This document shows, in pieces, positions 4,714-6,631 of a DNA stretch of 6,631 nucleotides. This DNA is from Betaproteobacteria bacterium (GTDB taxonomy: Bacteria; Pseudomonadota; Gammaproteobacteria; Burkholderiales; Burkholderiaceae_C). A program made the position numbers and the translations under genes. The number at the start of each line of letters is the position of its first letter. The first letter of the stretch is position 1. The notes under the pieces are model-generated. The model was not told the DNA's origin. It saw only the letters and a list, made by a program, of their open reading frames with translations, and made no database searches. The stretch lies in contig VBCQ01000262.1 in assembly GCA_005882155.1 (NCBI GenBank), forward strand, positions 1 to 6,631. The letters run 5' to 3'.

Positions 4714-6631
4714 CCGCGCAGCGCCTTCAGCACCGCCGCGGCGACGTTCTCGGCGCTGAAGTGGAAGTGCTTGAACAGCGCACCGGCCGGCGCGGACTCG
4801 CCGAAGCTGTCGATGCCGACGACCGCCGCGCAGCCGTATTTCCACCAGCCGTCGGTCACCCCGGCCTCGACCGCAATGCGCGGCACGCCCTGGGGCAGCA
4901 CGCTCGTCTTGTAGGCTGTGCTCTGGCGGTCGAACACCGTCGTGCTCGGCATCGAGACGACGCGCACCGCGACGCCTTGCACCGCCAGCTGCTGCTGCGC
5001 GTGCAGCGCGAGCTGCACCTCGGAGCCGGTCGCAATGATCACCGCCTGCGCCTTTTTCTTCAGCCCGACTTCGCTCGGCTCGGCCAGCACATAGGCGCCC
5101 TTGGCGATCTCTTCGAGTCCGGACTTCGGCGCGTAGGGCAGGTTCTGCCGCGACAACAGCAACGCCGTCGGGCGCTGCGCGCCTTCGATTGCGCAGGCCC
5201 AGGCGATCGCGGTCTCCGCGGTGTCGCAAGGGCGCCAGACATCGAGGCCGGGAATCAGTCGCAGCGATGCGGCGTGCTCGACCGATTGGTGGGTCGGCCC
5301 GTCTTCGCCGAGGCCGATGCTGTCGTGGGTGAAGACATGGATCACGCGCAGCTTCATCAACGCCGCCATGCGGATCGCGTTGCGGCTGTAGTCGCTGAAG
5401 GTGAGGAAGGTGCCGCCGTAGGGGATGAAGCCGCCGTGCAGTGCGACACCGTTCATGATCGCCGCCATGCCGAACTCGCGCACGCCGTAGTTGATGTGGC
5501 GGCCGAGCCGGCCGTCATCGGCGGCTTTCACCGTGCCGTCGCTGGTGATGCGCAGTGGCGGCGTCGAGCTGGTATTGGTGAGGTTCGAGCCGGTCAGGTC
5601 GGCGCTGCCGCCGAGCAGCTCGGGCAGCGCGCGCGTAAAGCTCTCGAGCGCGATCTGGCTCGCCTTGCGCGTGGCCACCGTGTCGGCCTTGGTGTGCGCC
5701 GCGACCGCCGCGTCGACTGCGGACTGCGTCCAGCCCTTGGACAGCTCGCCGCGCATGCGGCGCAGGTATTCGGCGGCGTGTTCGGGGTACTCGGCCTTGT
5801 AGGCGGCGAAGCGGTCGTTCCACTGCGCTTCGGCTGCGTTGCCGCGCTCGCGCGCATCCCACGCCGAATACGCCGCCTCGGGAACGACGAAGGGCTCGTG
5901 CATCCAGCCGAGCGCTTCGCGCGTCAGCCTGACCTCGTCGGGCCCGAGCGCTTCGCCATGCGCCTTCGCGGTGCCGGCGCGGTTCGGCGAGCCTTTGCCG
6001 ATCGCCGTCTTGCAGCAGATGAGGGTCGGCTTGTCGGCGCGCTGCGCGCGCTGGATGGCGGCGTCGACTGCCTCGACATCGTGCCCATCGACATTGGCGA
6101 TGACGTTCCAGCCGTAGGCCTGGAAGCGCTTCGGCGTGTCGTCGATGAACCAGGGTGTGACCTGGCCGTCGATCGAGATGCCGTTGTCGTCGTAGAACGC
6201 GATCAGCTTGTTCAGCCGCCACACACCGGCCAGTCCGCAGGCTTCGTGGCTGATCCCTTCCATCAGGCAACCGTCGCCGAGGAACACGTAGGTGTGATGG
6301 TCGACGATCGCGTGACCCGGGCGGTTGAATTCGCTCGCCAGCAGCTTCTCGGCGAGAGCCATGCCGACCGCGTTGGTGAGGCCCTGGCCGAGCGGCCCGG
6401 TCGTCGTCTCGATGCCCGGCGTCACGCCGACCTCGGGGTGGCCCGGGGTCTTGCTGTGCAGCTGGCGGAAGTTGCGCAGCTCGCTCATCGGCAGGTCGTA
6501 ACCGGTCAGGTGCAGCAATGCGTAGACGAGCATCGAGCCATGGCCATTGCTCAGCACGAAGCGGTCTCGATCGACCCACTTCGGGTTCGCCGGGTTGTGC
6601 CGCAAGTGGCGGCCCCACAGTGCAACTGCGA
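4710..6631 (-). CDS. tkt: transketolase, N-terminus outside the window
   Basis: Thiamine-diphosphate- and Mg-dependent cytoplasmic enzyme that moves two-carbon ketol units between sugar phosphates in the pentose phosphate pathway and the Calvin cycle. 639 complete codons are visible, beginning AVALWGRHLRHNP, which lines up with residue 37 of E. coli TktA. About 36 residues, including the first active-site His, are missing at the right edge. Visible-residue numbering: NGHGS (His30), KTPGHPE (His64), the ThDP/Mg motif GDGCLMEG (Asp119) with DDNG (Asn149), GTAKAHG (His224), YGVREFGM (catalytic Glu385) and GEDGPTHQ (His447). The pyrophosphate-binding, pyrimidine-binding and C-terminal domains follow in normal order. 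The region between SNLT and YGVREF is about ten residues longer than in E. coli. The TTG at 6605 is not the start, because homology continues upstream of it. The stop TGA overlaps the lipoprotein ATG. Confidence 0.98.
   Translation of the reverse strand, partial: AVALWGRHLRHNPANPKWVDRDRFVLSNGHGSMLVYALLHLTGYDLPMSELRNFRQLHSKTPGHPEVGVTPGIETTTGPLGQGLTNAVGMALAEKLLASEFNRPGHAIVDHHTYVFLGDGCLMEGISHEACGLAGVWRLNKLIAFYDDNGISIDGQVTPWFIDDTPKRFQAYGWNVIANVDGHDVEAVDAAIQRAQRADKPTLICCKTAIGKGSPNRAGTAKAHGEALGPDEVRLTREALGWMHEPFVVPEAAYSAWDARERGNAAEAQWNDRFAAYKAEYPEHAAEYLRRMRGELSKGWTQSAVDAAVAAHTKADTVATRKASQIALESFTRALPELLGGSADLTGSNLTNTSSTPPLRITSDGTVKAADDGRLGRHINYGVREFGMAAIMNGVALHGGFIPYGGTFLTFSDYSRNAIRMAALMKLRVIHVFTHDSIGLGEDGPTHQSVEHAASLRLIPGLDVWRPCDTAETAIAWACAIEGAQRPTALLLSRQNLPYAPKSGLEEIAKGAYVLAEPSEVGLKKKAQAVIIATGSEVQLALHAQQQLAVQGVAVRVVSMPSTTVFDRQSTAYKTSVLPQGVPRIAVEAGVTDGWWKYGCAAVVGIDSFGESAPAGALFKHFHFSAENVAAAVLKALRG

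Noticed and set aside
3137..4759. Long open frame on the plus strand (540 codons) opposite gap and the lipoprotein gene
   Set aside because: It is low-complexity and Arg/His/Asp-rich, antisense to an unmistakable GAPDH, with no domain or ribosome site.
5950..6010. Loss of an active-site His in transketolase, since GTHDSHG reads GTAKAHG
   Set aside because: Counting along E. coli TktA, the catalytic His261 corresponds to the second His, which is kept. The first His is not an essential residue.
6390..6631. TTG at 6605-6603 as the transketolase start
   Set aside because: The upstream in-frame codons read AVALWGRH, matching the family. The true start lies outside the window.

Overview
The window is a GC-rich stretch in which every credible gene lies on the minus strand. 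Transcription therefore runs from the right edge to the left edge. The transketolase and GAPDH sequences, and the pattern of signal-peptide-bearing S8 proteases, look like a betaproteobacterium, most likely of the order Burkholderiales. This placement rests on family resemblance recalled from memory, and I do not assign a genus.

The right half is central carbon metabolism. A transketolase gene (4710-6631, its first ~36 codons outside the window) overlaps by 4 nt a small lipoprotein gene with a TonB-C-like domain (4267-4713). After 92 nt comes a type I glyceraldehyde-3-phosphate dehydrogenase gene (3161-4174). Transketolase and GAPDH share glyceraldehyde-3-phosphate as a metabolite, so their linkage makes sense for glycolysis, the pentose phosphate pathway or the Calvin cycle. 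No pgk follows gap.

The left half is an extracellular protease locus. Its first gene is an 84-codon ORF (2808-3062) whose product resembles a free-standing S8-protease propeptide (inhibitor I9-like). After 24 nt comes a complete 743-residue subtilisin-like protease (552-2783). It has a signal peptide, a propeptide, an Asp/His/Ser triad, two PKD/Ig-like repeats and a GlyGly-CTERM-type tail. A second protein (1-301, cut by the window edge) starts with a signal peptide and a similar propeptide, and is probably a paralogous protease.

Between the two protease genes lies a 95-bp tandem repeat (354-555, two nearly identical units plus an 11-bp stub). Each unit contains a long imperfect palindrome. 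Two further dyad elements stand out: a perfect 20-bp palindrome inside the small propeptide-like ORF, and a 7-bp-stem hairpin just after gap that may separate the metabolic and protease blocks. I see no tRNA, rRNA, CRISPR array, transposase or phage gene. The least conventional features are the stand-alone propeptide-like ORF next to two S8 proteases, and the palindromic tandem repeat.
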